DNA of 12,850 nt from Nanobdellota archaeon (GTDB taxonomy: Archaea; Nanobdellota; Nanobdellia; Woesearchaeales; GW2011-AR15). Both the position numbers and the translations under genes were made by a program. The notes beneath the pieces were generated by a model. It saw only the letters and a list, made by a program, of their open reading frames with translations. It was not told where the DNA came from and did no database searches. How positions within the stretch are numbered: position 1 is the stretch's first letter; the number at the start of each line of letters is the position of its first letter. This document shows positions 1-8,722 of the stretch, in pieces. The DNA is taken from positions 1 to 12,850 of the forward strand of contig JAHIYL010000215.1 in assembly GCA_018815145.1 (NCBI GenBank). The letters run 5' to 3'.

Positions 1-25
1 AATTCAGTAAGTTTAGTTCTTCCAT
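1..25 (-). CDS. Start of a gene cut by the window edge (hypothetical)
   Basis: A minus-strand ATG at 23-25 opens a frame that runs off the window after eight codons (MEELNLLN). Seven bases upstream is GGTG (complement of 33-36), a plausible archaeal Shine-Dalgarno sequence. A TATA-like AAATATATAAG lies on the minus strand at about 80-90. That would give a short leader, unlike most genes here. Nothing can be said about function from eight residues. Confidence 0.35.
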
Positions 26-90
26 GTGAGTTCACCTTTTTTATCGACTAATAACAACGATTATTAAAGATGAACTCACTTATATATTTG
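26..90 (-). promoter_or_regulatory. Promoter region with inverted repeat
   Basis: GTGAGTTCA at 26-34 recurs as its exact reverse complement TGAACTCAC at 71-79. Each arm is itself nearly palindromic (GTGA-N2-TCAC). One copy abuts the start codon and ribosome binding site of the edge gene. The other sits between its TATA-like sequence (80-90) and the expected transcription start near 58. This is the geometry of a repressor with two operator sites. The binding protein is unknown. Confidence 0.35.
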
Positions 91-159
91 TTGTCTATAA
101 ACTTGAATTTTAGCGACTACAAAAATTTAGGGATAGGCTCGTCAGATTAGTACCCAGAG

Positions 160-1437
160 TCAAATTGAATGAATCTTGGGATGAAATATATTCTCTGCAT
201 ATTCAATCCGTTCAAAATTGTCGTATCTGGTTTCAGCACCTAATCCAAACAATGCATTTGCAAGAATCGTATCAAGGCCATTTCCTTTTTTTTTTCTAAT
301 TTCAGATAGATATGGCTTAGATAAATAATATGCCTCTTTAAGATATGCTTTTGCCAAATGATACGTTCCTGAAAAATCTGAAGAGTCAATCAATGACTTC
401 AGATGCCTTTTATAGAATGAGGACATGAATTCAGCTGTAGGGGTTTTTCTCTTGCTTAAACCTGTCCCAGTTAATCTGCTTTCCAAAAAGTATCTTAACT
501 TGTGATACTCATAGGGAATATTCAAAAAATCCATCAATGGTCTAATGCAATTCCCATACACTGATCCAATTGATTTTTTTGCCTTCAACAGCATCTTACC
601 TATTCTTGATTCAGGAAAATTTTCCCTGCCAAATTCACTCTTGTTAAACTCTTTGAACAAAAGATATTCATACTTCAGTTCATAAATTCCAAGAAACTCA
701 ATAACTGGTGATAACCATCTATTATAAATATTAGTGATGCATTTTCCTTTTTTTGAATTCAAAAATTCCTTTATTTCAGGCATTTCAGCCAACCGGTTCT
801 CTTTGATTGCACTTTTATATCCTGCAATCATCTCCCTTAGTTCGATATTGCGCACACCAGATGCATATCTCATAAATTTTTTGGTTAGCGGCTTATCCCG
901 GTTGATATGATTGAATATAAGCATGTTTTCAGCATAATATCCTATTGACCCCCATAAGGCGCAGCAAGCATAATCAAGATAAGTTTTCCAACCCATCGGC
1001 TTCTTGATTGAATTACGGTCAACATTCCAATACATATCAAAAAGACTATTATTATATTCAGATAACAATTCCACTGGTGGAAGAGACCTCTGGATACCAT
1101 GGGCAATAAGCATATCATTCAGTAACTGAAATCTAGTATCTGTCTTATTATTATTTTGTTTTTGGACACCCCTTGATTTTCTATCATATTTGCTGTAAAG
1201 ATAGGTTATCATGATATTGGGAAGAGGAACTATGGCTGCAAAAGGTCCAAATATAGGAGTCTCTATTCCCATTACCCCAAATCCGAGCAAGAACCACCAA
1301 TTTGCATTTCTCAGGACCTCATCAAAAGGATATTTTTCTATGAATGACTCAATATCTGATATTGCCTGCCTGTCTGTAAGGATAGTGGATTCTTCAAGTT
1401 CCTGGATAAGATGCTCAAGAGGTATATTTTCAGGCAT
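160..1437 (-). CDS. Unrecognised 425-residue protein with hydrophobic hairpin
   Basis: I do not recognise this family. Residues 47-82 are hydrophobic (WWFLLGFGVMGIE, then PIFGPFAAIVPLPNIMITYLY) and could form a membrane hairpin or a reentrant segment. The rest is charged and mostly helical in character, with clustered aromatic residues. A repeat of about 56 residues is visible: YNRWLSPVIEFLGI at 238-251 matches YGNCIRPLMDFLNI at 294-307 (shared Y, P, FL, I). No catalytic motif, signal peptide or metal cluster is evident. The ATG at 1437 is supported by TTTATAAA about 27 bases upstream, so the transcript should be leaderless. It stands alone, with the tRNA gene upstream on the same strand. Membrane association is inference. 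Confidence 0.75.
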   Translation of the reverse strand: MPENIPLEHLIQELEESTILTDRQAISDIESFIEKYPFDEVLRNANWWFLLGFGVMGIETPIFGPFAAIVPLPNIMITYLYSKYDRKSRGVQKQNNNKTDTRFQLLNDMLIAHGIQRSLPPVELLSEYNNSLFDMYWNVDRNSIKKPMGWKTYLDYACCALWGSIGYYAENMLIFNHINRDKPLTKKFMRYASGVRNIELREMIAGYKSAIKENRLAEMPEIKEFLNSKKGKCITNIYNRWLSPVIEFLGIYELKYEYLLFKEFNKSEFGRENFPESRIGKMLLKAKKSIGSVYGNCIRPLMDFLNIPYEYHKLRYFLESRLTGTGLSKRKTPTAEFMSSFYKRHLKSLIDSSDFSGTYHLAKAYLKEAYYLSKPYLSEIRKKKGNGLDTILANALFGLGAETRYDNFERIEYAENIFHPKIHSI

Positions 1438-1460
1438 TCTGTTAATGGCAAACTGAGTTA

Positions 1461-1468
1461 TTTATAAA
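1461..1468 (-). promoter_or_regulatory. TATA box of the 425-residue gene
   Basis: TTTATAAA is centred 27 bases upstream of the ATG at 1437. That is the normal archaeal TATA-to-start distance if transcription begins at the start codon. It supports this start and a leaderless mRNA. Confidence 0.6.
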
Positions 1469-1529
1469 GATTTTCACAAATGTTGCCAATAAAAAACAGG
1501 ATAAAACAATGGGGCTACCGTGATTCGAA

Positions 1530-1562
1530 TTCCCGCTCCAGAGGAGACTCAATCTCTGAAGT
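1530..1562 (-). other. tRNA intron in the T-arm (between positions 53 and 54)
   Basis: This is a predicted 33-base intron with a strict bulge-helix-bulge. The central helix CCCG (1568-1565) pairs with CGGG (1535-1532). The three-base bulges are TGA (1564-1562) and AAT (1531-1529). The eight-pair intron stem is CTTCAGAG (1561-1554) with CTCTGGAG (1543-1536). Cutting after the second base of each bulge restores CCGTG-TTCGAAT-CACGG exactly. Confidence 0.82.
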
Positions 1563-1596
1563 CACGGGTTACAAGACCCCCAGCCTTGTGTGATAG

Positions 1597-1630
1597 TTGC
1601 TCTCTGCTGAATTTAAAAATATCAACAAAT
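1597..1630 (-). other. tRNA intron in the D-loop (between positions 19 and 20)
   Basis: This is a predicted 34-base intron. A four-pair central helix forms between GCTT (1636-1633) and GAGC (1602-1599, one G-U). Three-base bulges GGA (1632-1630) and AAC (1598-1596) flank it. An eight-pair intron stem is TTTGTTGA (1629-1622) with TCAGCAGA (1610-1603, two G-U). Cutting after the second base of each bulge, as archaeal tRNA splicing endonuclease does, leaves AGCUUGG joined to CUA, a normal D-loop. Confidence 0.75.
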
Positions 1631-1676
1631 CCAAGCTACACTATAGCCCCATATTACAGCTAGGGAAAAGCAGAGG

Positions 1677-1686
1677 AATTTAAAAA
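1677..1686 (-). promoter_or_regulatory. Probable TATA box of the tRNA-Pro gene
   Basis: TTTTTAAATT on the minus strand is centred about 31 bases upstream of the first tRNA base at 1650, a suitable distance for a precursor with a very short 5' leader. The surrounding sequence is AT-rich, so the exact box is uncertain. Confidence 0.45.
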
Positions 1687-1820
1687 TTTAATTTATGAAA
1701 AATAAACTTTTTTGTAGATTGGCTGCAATTATCATTACCCATTTTTAAGTCGATAAAATTTGACCTGACACATATTCTAATTACAAAAACATTAAAAAGG
1801 GCCTTAGTTTCTTTCAGACA

Positions 1821-1839
1821 ATAAATATCCGATATTTAT
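1821..1839 (+). promoter_or_regulatory. Perfect palindrome over the ppdK promoter
   Basis: ATAAATATC (1821-1829), a single C, then GATATTTAT (1831-1839) form a perfect nine-base inverted repeat. Its right arm doubles as the TATA box. Transcription would start near 1862-1865, giving a leader of about 36-40 bases before the ATG at 1901. A repressor bound here would compete with TBP. Alternatively this is a symmetric TATA element that can fire both ways. Confidence 0.45.
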
Positions 1840-1886
1840 GTTGAACAGTGCAAATTGAAAGGATTTTTACAGAATTTGAATTAATA

Positions 1887-1890
1887 GGTG
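1887..1890 (+). promoter_or_regulatory. Ribosome binding site of ppdK
   Basis: GGTG lies ten bases before the ATG at 1901. With the TATA box some 65 bases upstream of the start, this gene is probably translated from a leadered mRNA, unlike the leaderless neighbours. Confidence 0.5.
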
Positions 1891-1900
1891 AAAAGATAAA

Positions 1901-4618
<2,718 letters not shown>

Positions 4619-4640
4619 TAAGACCTTGTTTTCTTTTCTA

Positions 4641-4673
4641 AAAATCCACCGGTCAGAGAACCGGTGGGATTTT
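4641..4673 (+). terminator. Hairpin terminator after ppdK
   Basis: CCACCGGT (4646-4653) pairs with ACCGGTGG (4660-4667) around the loop CAGAGA. After one bulged G, AAAAT pairs with ATTTT, so the stem is about 13 pairs. It starts 22 bases after the stop codon and is preceded by a T-rich run at 4627-4639. It ends just before the next gene's TATA box, separating the two units. Confidence 0.7.
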
Positions 4674-4679
4674 GTTAAG

Positions 4680-4688
4680 TTTTATAAA
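4680..4688 (+). promoter_or_regulatory. TATA box of the phosphatase gene
   Basis: TTTTATAAA (4680-4688, centred near 4684) is 30 bases before the ATG at 4714. This decides the start: the upstream TTG at 4672 lies before the promoter element and cannot be on the same transcript. Confidence 0.6.
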
Positions 4689-4713
4689 TAAGATAATTTC
4701 TCAAGTCAAAATA

Positions 4714-5598
4714 ATGATTGATGCTGATATAAGCAGACTTGAAACAGTTCTCATGCAAGGTATGCAATCAACAAGAGATACTGTTCTAGCTTCTTTCGGA
4801 GTTCCCACTACATTATCTCCTAAAACGGAAAAAAGTGTACTCAAAATGGCTGTAAGCCAAATTGATATGGGCAACCAAGAAGCAATATTAAGAGTACTAT
4901 TTGATCATTTTCCGGAAATTGAAATAAGTGTTGAGGAAAGACTGGATGACCCGACTGAAGTACAGGCAAAATTCTATGCCAATCATGGAAAATCTGAATA
5001 CTGTGTGACTCTTGATGCTTTGGATGGGTCATTTGCCTATGAAAAAGGAATAAATAAAGATTACGGGATAATTGCCAGTATCATAAAGAGAACAGATGGA
5101 AATATGGGAAAGATGATAAGCGGATTAATATATTATCCAGCATATGATATGTTCTATCTTGCAAATAATAAAGGATTATTTGAAATTAAAGGGGATGAAA
5201 GAGTACATCTCAAAAAAAAGAAAGCAGAAGACAATGGAGAACAATATTCTGCAATCATAACTCATGATAGAAATAGGCTTCATTTGGATATTGACAGTTT
5301 CAAAAATGATCTTTATTCCTGCACTGAAATTGTACGCAAGATTGTACAAGGCGAAATTCCTGGTTACCTAATGTCAGGCAGCCAGGTTCTTGATTCAATG
5401 GTCTCCGCTTGGATGCTTTCCAAATGGGGTGCTGATGTCATATATGCGAATGGTGAATCTCTTGGGAATGTCCATTTTGGCGATCTATTAGATGTTAATA
5501 AAAGAACACCTCCTCGAGATACAGGAGGGCTCTTTATAGTGGGGGATAAAACTCACAAAATATTTGGTGAATATATGAGACACCATCATCCTGATTGA
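4714..5598 (+). CDS. Inositol monophosphatase/FBPase superfamily phosphatase
   Basis: A 294-residue protein starting at MIDADISRLE. It has the metal-binding signature of the lithium-sensitive phosphatase superfamily: E74/E75 in ISVEERLD and D101-x-x-D104-G105-S106 in TLDALDGS. The ISGLIYYPAYDMFYLANN segment (about 135-152) fits the usual G-x-x-x-x-P-x-x-x-x-x-x-x-A pattern. The C-terminal GSQVLDSMVSAW (about 222-233) replaces the GS-x-A-L-D-x-A-x-VA stretch. The canonical W-D-x-A-A metal motif is not seen; D257 in FGDLLD may stand in for it. Likely substrates are fructose-1,6-bisphosphate or inositol-1-phosphate. Its position after ppdK favours a sugar phosphatase in gluconeogenesis, but that is inference. 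The leaderless start is chosen from the TATA box 30 bases upstream. Confidence 0.8.
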   Translation: MIDADISRLETVLMQGMQSTRDTVLASFGVPTTLSPKTEKSVLKMAVSQIDMGNQEAILRVLFDHFPEIEISVEERLDDPTEVQAKFYANHGKSEYCVTLDALDGSFAYEKGINKDYGIIASIIKRTDGNMGKMISGLIYYPAYDMFYLANNKGLFEIKGDERVHLKKKKAEDNGEQYSAIITHDRNRLHLDIDSFKNDLYSCTEIVRKIVQGEIPGYLMSGSQVLDSMVSAWMLSKWGADVIYANGESLGNVHFGDLLDVNKRTPPRDTGGLFIVGDKTHKIFGEYMRHHHPD

Positions 5599-5616
5599 TT
5601 TTTTCCACTTTTCTCC
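5599..5616 (+). terminator. T-rich tract after the phosphatase gene
   Basis: Six T directly follow the stop codon, then CCACTTTTCTCC. Archaeal polymerase terminates at such U-rich tracts without needing a hairpin. The next gene has its own promoter, which fits termination here. Confidence 0.35.
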
Positions 5617-5664
5617 TCTAGGAAGCGAAAAATTTAAGAATAAGTTTTTCTATTATGTTATTTT

Positions 5665-5826
5665 ATGGCAGAATATGATGACACAAGCGAAGACTCTGAT
5701 GTCGAAGAAAAGCTGGACAATGATGAGATAGATGCTGAAGAAGAAGGCTTCATCAAAGGGTATGAGTCAGATTATCAGGAAGATGCTGAAGACGGCGAAG
5801 ACCCTATTGACAGGGAATTTGAGTGA
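5665..5826 (+). CDS. Very acidic 53-residue protein
   Basis: The ATG at 5665 has a TATA-like AAATTTAAG centred about 31 bases upstream, fitting a leaderless transcript. The frame encodes 53 residues, of which 26 are Asp or Glu and only three are Lys or Arg. It has no Cys and few hydrophobic residues. The most ordered-looking part is the middle, AEEEGFIKGYESDY (24-37), where a Gly-Phe-Ile-Lys-Gly-Tyr core interrupts the acidic runs. Such a chain should be largely disordered. It could be a nucleic-acid mimic, a chaperone-like tail, or a partner of a basic protein. I do not recognise the family. The regular start, sensible composition and independent promoter make a real gene likely. It stands alone between the phosphatase and MetRS genes. 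Confidence 0.65.
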   Translation: MAEYDDTSEDSDVEEKLDNDEIDAEEEGFIKGYESDYQEDAEDGEDPIDREFE

Positions 5827-5866
5827 CTCTTCTGGAAAATTGCTCTCATCATATTAGATTAAGTAG

Positions 5867-5878
5867 TTTTATTTTTAT
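5867..5878 (+). terminator. T-rich tract after the acidic gene
   Basis: AGTTTTATTTTT, about 40 bases after the stop codon, is the first T-rich run downstream. It is a plausible archaeal U-tract terminator, with no hairpin. Confidence 0.3.
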
Positions 5879-5926
5879 GCTCTGAACAAAAAATATTTAT
5901 ATTAAGCCTTATTTTCCATTTCTGAA

Positions 5927-5992
5927 ATGACATATAGATTTTGTCTGCAAAGCATATCTGTCTTAGTCATGATGATGCTTGCGATGCATTAG
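5927..5992 (+). CDS. Possible 21-residue leaderless ORF
   Basis: The ATG at 5927 is 29 bases after the centre of a good TATA box (AATATTTATATT, 5892-5903), the same spacing as confirmed genes in this window. The peptide MTYRFCLQSISVLVMMMLAMH is hydrophobic in its second half. The stop codon lies in a small hairpin (GATGC at 5983-5987 with GCATC at 5992-5996). MetRS has its own TATA further down, so this promoter needs another product: this peptide or a short untranslated RNA. Conservation would decide. Confidence 0.25.
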   Translation: MTYRFCLQSISVLVMMMLAMH

Positions 5993-6022
5993 CATCCCGT
6001 ATTGATTCTTCTCTCAATAAAT

Positions 6023-6031
6023 TTTTTATAT
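6023..6031 (+). promoter_or_regulatory. TATA box of metG
   Basis: TTTTTATAT is centred about 30 bases before the ATG at 6058. No Shine-Dalgarno sequence is seen in the bases before the ATG, so a leaderless mRNA is likely. Confidence 0.55.
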
Positions 6032-6057
6032 CTAAAACCATTTCGAAGTAAATAAAC

Positions 6058-8691
6058 ATGAAAGAAAAATACTATGTAACAACTGCAATCGCTTATCCAA
6101 ATTCAACCCCTCACCTAGGTCATGCTCTTGAAATCATACAGGCGGATGTTATTGCACGCTTCAAAAGACTGCAAGGATTTGATGTCCTTTTCCAAACAGG
6201 CACTGATGAACACGGAGTAAAGAATTGGGAGACTGCAATAAAAGAGGGTAAGGAGATACTGGAATTCTTAGATGGAAATGTCAATGTCTTTAAAGAGATG
6301 TACAAAAAACTGAACATCACCAATGATTTTTTTATCAGGACTTCTGACAAAACCCTGCATTACCCTGGTGCGCAAAAATTATGGAAAGCACTTGTGAAAT
6401 CCGGAGATATCTATAAAAAACAATATACTGGCCAATACTGCGCCGGCTGCGAGTCATTCAAGACAGACAAAGAACTAATTGATGGCAAATGCCCGGATCA
6501 TCCGACCAGAGAGGTTCAGACAGTACAAGAAGAAAATTATTTTTTCAAATTGTCAAAATACAAGGATATTGTCGGAAAGATCATAGAAGAAGATGAGTAC
6601 CGGATAATCCCAACGAAAAGGAAGAATGAGATACTCTCATTTATCAAAGAAGCAAAAGATGTCAGTTTCTCCAGGACAAAGGATTCTTTGCCCTGGGGCA
6701 TCCCTGTTCCTGATGACCCTGATCATGTCATGTATGTGTGGTGCGATGCACTTTCCAATTACATCACTGGAATTGGATACGGAACAGGTGACAAGAACTT
6801 CAATAGATTCTGGCCTGCTGATGTGCATGTCATTGGCAAGGACATCCTGAGGTTTCATGCAGCAATATGGCCGGCAATGCTAATCAGTGCAAAAATCCAG
6901 GTCCCAAAATCACTCTTTGTCCACGGACATATACTGCTCAGAGGCACAAAGATGAGCAAATCAACAGGAAACACCATTGAACCATTTGAGCAGATAGGCA
7001 AATATGGAGTTGATCAATTCAGGTATTATATCCTGAGCTCTATGCCGATTGACGGAGACGGTGATTATTCTGAAAATATGGTTGTAGACAGGATAAATAC
7101 AGAACTGGTAGGAAACCTTTCAAACCTATGCTACAGGGTGCTTTCATTCACATACAAAAACTATGATGGAAAGATAGGCTCCTGTGATAAAGACCCGGTC
7201 ATCAATGAGATAACAAGAAGATTCACTGAGGTTGAAGAAGCATTTGATGCATTTGATTTCAAGAAAGCTGTTGAAAAGACACTTGAGATCTCAGCCTTAG
7301 GAAACAAGTATTTCCAGGACAATGAACCTTGGAAACTCATCAGAATCAATAGGGCTCGTGTGCTGAAGATACTCGGAACATGCGTCAATATAGTAAAGAA
7401 CCTATGCATATTGGTGAGTCCGATAATCCCTGAATTTTCAGAGAAATTGGCTAAGCAGCTCAATGTAAAAAATCTTACCTGGAATGACTTGAATTTTGAG
7501 CTTAAAGACCATACCTTCAACAAGCCGGATATATTGTTCACAAAGTGTGTGAAAAAAGAAGCTAAAAAAATTGTTATTAAGAAAATCAAACACACTGTAG
7601 ATCCGGAAGTAACTGAGCTTGGCGTAAAAGTAAGGATTGCACAGATTAATGGCGTTAAAATCAAGAAAAAACATGAAGGTCTGGAGAGATTGAAAAAACA
7701 GGTAAAAGAAAATATTTTTTCTGATGGCAAAGTTCTCAAAGAATATGAAACAATTGACCAAAAAACAGGTGTTGACTCTTCAAAAAATCCAAATTCTGTA
7801 ATAAATCTCATCAATCTAATCAAAGAAAAAGGTCAATTACCTCAGATTAACACTGCGGTTGATACTTACAATGTTGAATCAATCAAAAACGGCATCTCTC
7901 TGGCTACACATGATTTGAGCAAAATAGAAGGAGATATCAGTGTCCGACTTTCGAAACAGGGTGAAAAATTCATATCCTTAGGCAATATCATAGAATCCTT
8001 GAATAAAGGAGAAGTCATCTATGCAGATGATGAGAAGGTGATTGGACGATTCTCAAAGCAATGTGAAGAGACTGCTACAACAACAGATTCACAAAACATT
8101 GTCCTGGTCGCTTTTGGAAATAAATACATTTCTGATGAAATGATGGATGAAGCAGTCAAGGAAGCCTGCAATCTGATTGTCAGGTACAATGGAGGAAAAT
8201 TCAGTCAGGATAGTACTGAAGTTGATTTCTCGATCCTTGACCTTAAGGTCGCAAAAATCACTGAAGCGCGTGAGCACCCAGATTCAGAAAAATTGATGAT
8301 GCTTGCAGTCGATCTTGGCAAAGAAAAAAGACAGCTGGTCGCAGGATTAAAGGGGCTTTACACACAAGATGAGCTCAAAGGCAAAAACATTGTTGTAGTC
8401 ACCAACATGAAACCAGCTACCCTGAGAGGGGAGAAAAGCCAGGGAATGCTTATTGCAGGCGAGGATAAAAAAGAAAACAAGATGGGCCTTGTTGTTGCTC
8501 CTGGATCAAAACCAGGTGATCAGGTATATGTTGAAGGAAAATCTCCCTCAGAAAAAGAGATTGAGTTCTCAGATTTTCTGAAAGTAAAGATGACAGTAGA
8601 AGATGGGAAAGCAGTCTTCTCAGGAAAGAATCTGAAAACTGATAAAGAAAATATTACTGTGGAAAGAGTAAAAGAAGGGATAATAAGGTAA
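6058..8691 (+). CDS. metG: Methionyl-tRNA synthetase with inserted B3/B4 domain
   Basis: Charges tRNA-Met with methionine in the cytoplasm. The catalytic Rossmann domain has PHLGHA (18-23, the HIGH motif), TGTDEHG (47-53) and KMSKS (298-302). The connective domain carries a zinc cluster C128-x2-C131 and C145-P-D-H148. The helical anticodon-binding domain spans about 340-470, with NEPWKL at 422-427. Residues about 512-715 are not ordinary MetRS. They match the B3/B4 fold of the PheRS beta subunit and its stand-alone relatives (COG3382-like), with LPQINTAVDTYN (594-605), THDLSKIEGDISVRL (617-631) and NKGEVIYADDEKVIGRF (649-665). Residues about 722-827 are an EMAP/Arc1p-type tRNA-binding domain (SEKLMMLAVDLG, RQLVAGL, LRGEKSQGMLIAGED), followed by a roughly 45-residue tail. 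At 877 residues it is much longer than a typical archaeal MetRS plus EMAP domain. The stop faces the stop of the minus-strand gene 31 bases away. The synthetase call is firm; an editing role for the insert is inference. Confidence 0.96.
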   Translation: MKEKYYVTTAIAYPNSTPHLGHALEIIQADVIARFKRLQGFDVLFQTGTDEHGVKNWETAIKEGKEILEFLDGNVNVFKEMYKKLNITNDFFIRTSDKTLHYPGAQKLWKALVKSGDIYKKQYTGQYCAGCESFKTDKELIDGKCPDHPTREVQTVQEENYFFKLSKYKDIVGKIIEEDEYRIIPTKRKNEILSFIKEAKDVSFSRTKDSLPWGIPVPDDPDHVMYVWCDALSNYITGIGYGTGDKNFNRFWPADVHVIGKDILRFHAAIWPAMLISAKIQVPKSLFVHGHILLRGTKMSKSTGNTIEPFEQIGKYGVDQFRYYILSSMPIDGDGDYSENMVVDRINTELVGNLSNLCYRVLSFTYKNYDGKIGSCDKDPVINEITRRFTEVEEAFDAFDFKKAVEKTLEISALGNKYFQDNEPWKLIRINRARVLKILGTCVNIVKNLCILVSPIIPEFSEKLAKQLNVKNLTWNDLNFELKDHTFNKPDILFTKCVKKEAKKIVIKKIKHTVDPEVTELGVKVRIAQINGVKIKKKHEGLERLKKQVKENIFSDGKVLKEYETIDQKTGVDSSKNPNSVINLINLIKEKGQLPQINTAVDTYNVESIKNGISLATHDLSKIEGDISVRLSKQGEKFISLGNIIESLNKGEVIYADDEKVIGRFSKQCEETATTTDSQNIVLVAFGNKYISDEMMDEAVKEACNLIVRYNGGKFSQDSTEVDFSILDLKVAKITEAREHPDSEKLMMLAVDLGKEKRQLVAGLKGLYTQDELKGKNIVVVTNMKPATLRGEKSQGMLIAGEDKKENKMGLVVAPGSKPGDQVYVEGKSPSEKEIEFSDFLKVKMTVEDGKAVFSGKNLKTDKENITVERVKEGIIR

Positions 8692-8722
8692 TCATTAAAT
8701 TGCCTGGATCAAGACTCGTATC

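Larger units (their letters stand above)
1510..1650 (-). tRNA. tRNA-Pro (anticodon GGG) with two introns
   Basis: Read on the minus strand, GGGGCTA (1650-1644) pairs with TAGCCCC (1517-1511), followed by discriminator A at 1510; CCA is not encoded. The D-stem is GTGT (1641-1638) with TCAC (1593-1590), with a U-U mismatch at 13-22. The D-loop keeps AGCTTGG. The anticodon stem is CAAGG (1588-1584) with TCTTG (1576-1572), and the loop CTGGGGG gives anticodon GGG at 1581-1579 with G37. The T-stem CCGTG (1567-1563) pairs perfectly with CACGG (1522-1518) around the loop TTCGAAT (1529-1523). The gene is 141 bases long. Removing inserts at 1597-1630 and 1530-1562 leaves a regular 74-base tRNA. There is no intron at the usual 37/38 position. 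Confidence 0.88.

Noticed and set aside
1211..1456. Plus-strand frame of 81 codons overlapping the 425-residue gene
   Set aside because: It is antisense to the N-terminus of a longer frame that has a well-placed promoter; no promoter or motif supports it.
1510..1650. Reading the extra sequence as a long variable arm of a Leu or Ser tRNA
   Set aside because: The insert lies between the T-stem strand and T-loop, not between the anticodon stem and T-stem; removing it restores a perfect T-arm, and the anticodon is GGG.
1609..1688. GAATTTAAAAAT repeated in the tRNA D-loop intron and just upstream of the tRNA
   Set aside because: Twelve bases of very AT-rich sequence, with no further similarity around them; the upstream copy is explained by the promoter.
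5969..5975. ATGATGA resembling a C box of a C/D guide RNA (a similar one on the minus strand at about 5847-5853)
   Set aside because: No CUGA D box or paired C'/D' boxes at suitable distance were found; the motif is coding for Met-Met-Met in the short ORF.
7161..7823. Long open frame (220 codons) on the minus strand inside metG
   Set aside because: It lies fully opposite conserved MetRS sequence, is rich in Ser/Phe/Leu as expected for an antisense shadow, and has no promoter or recognisable motif.
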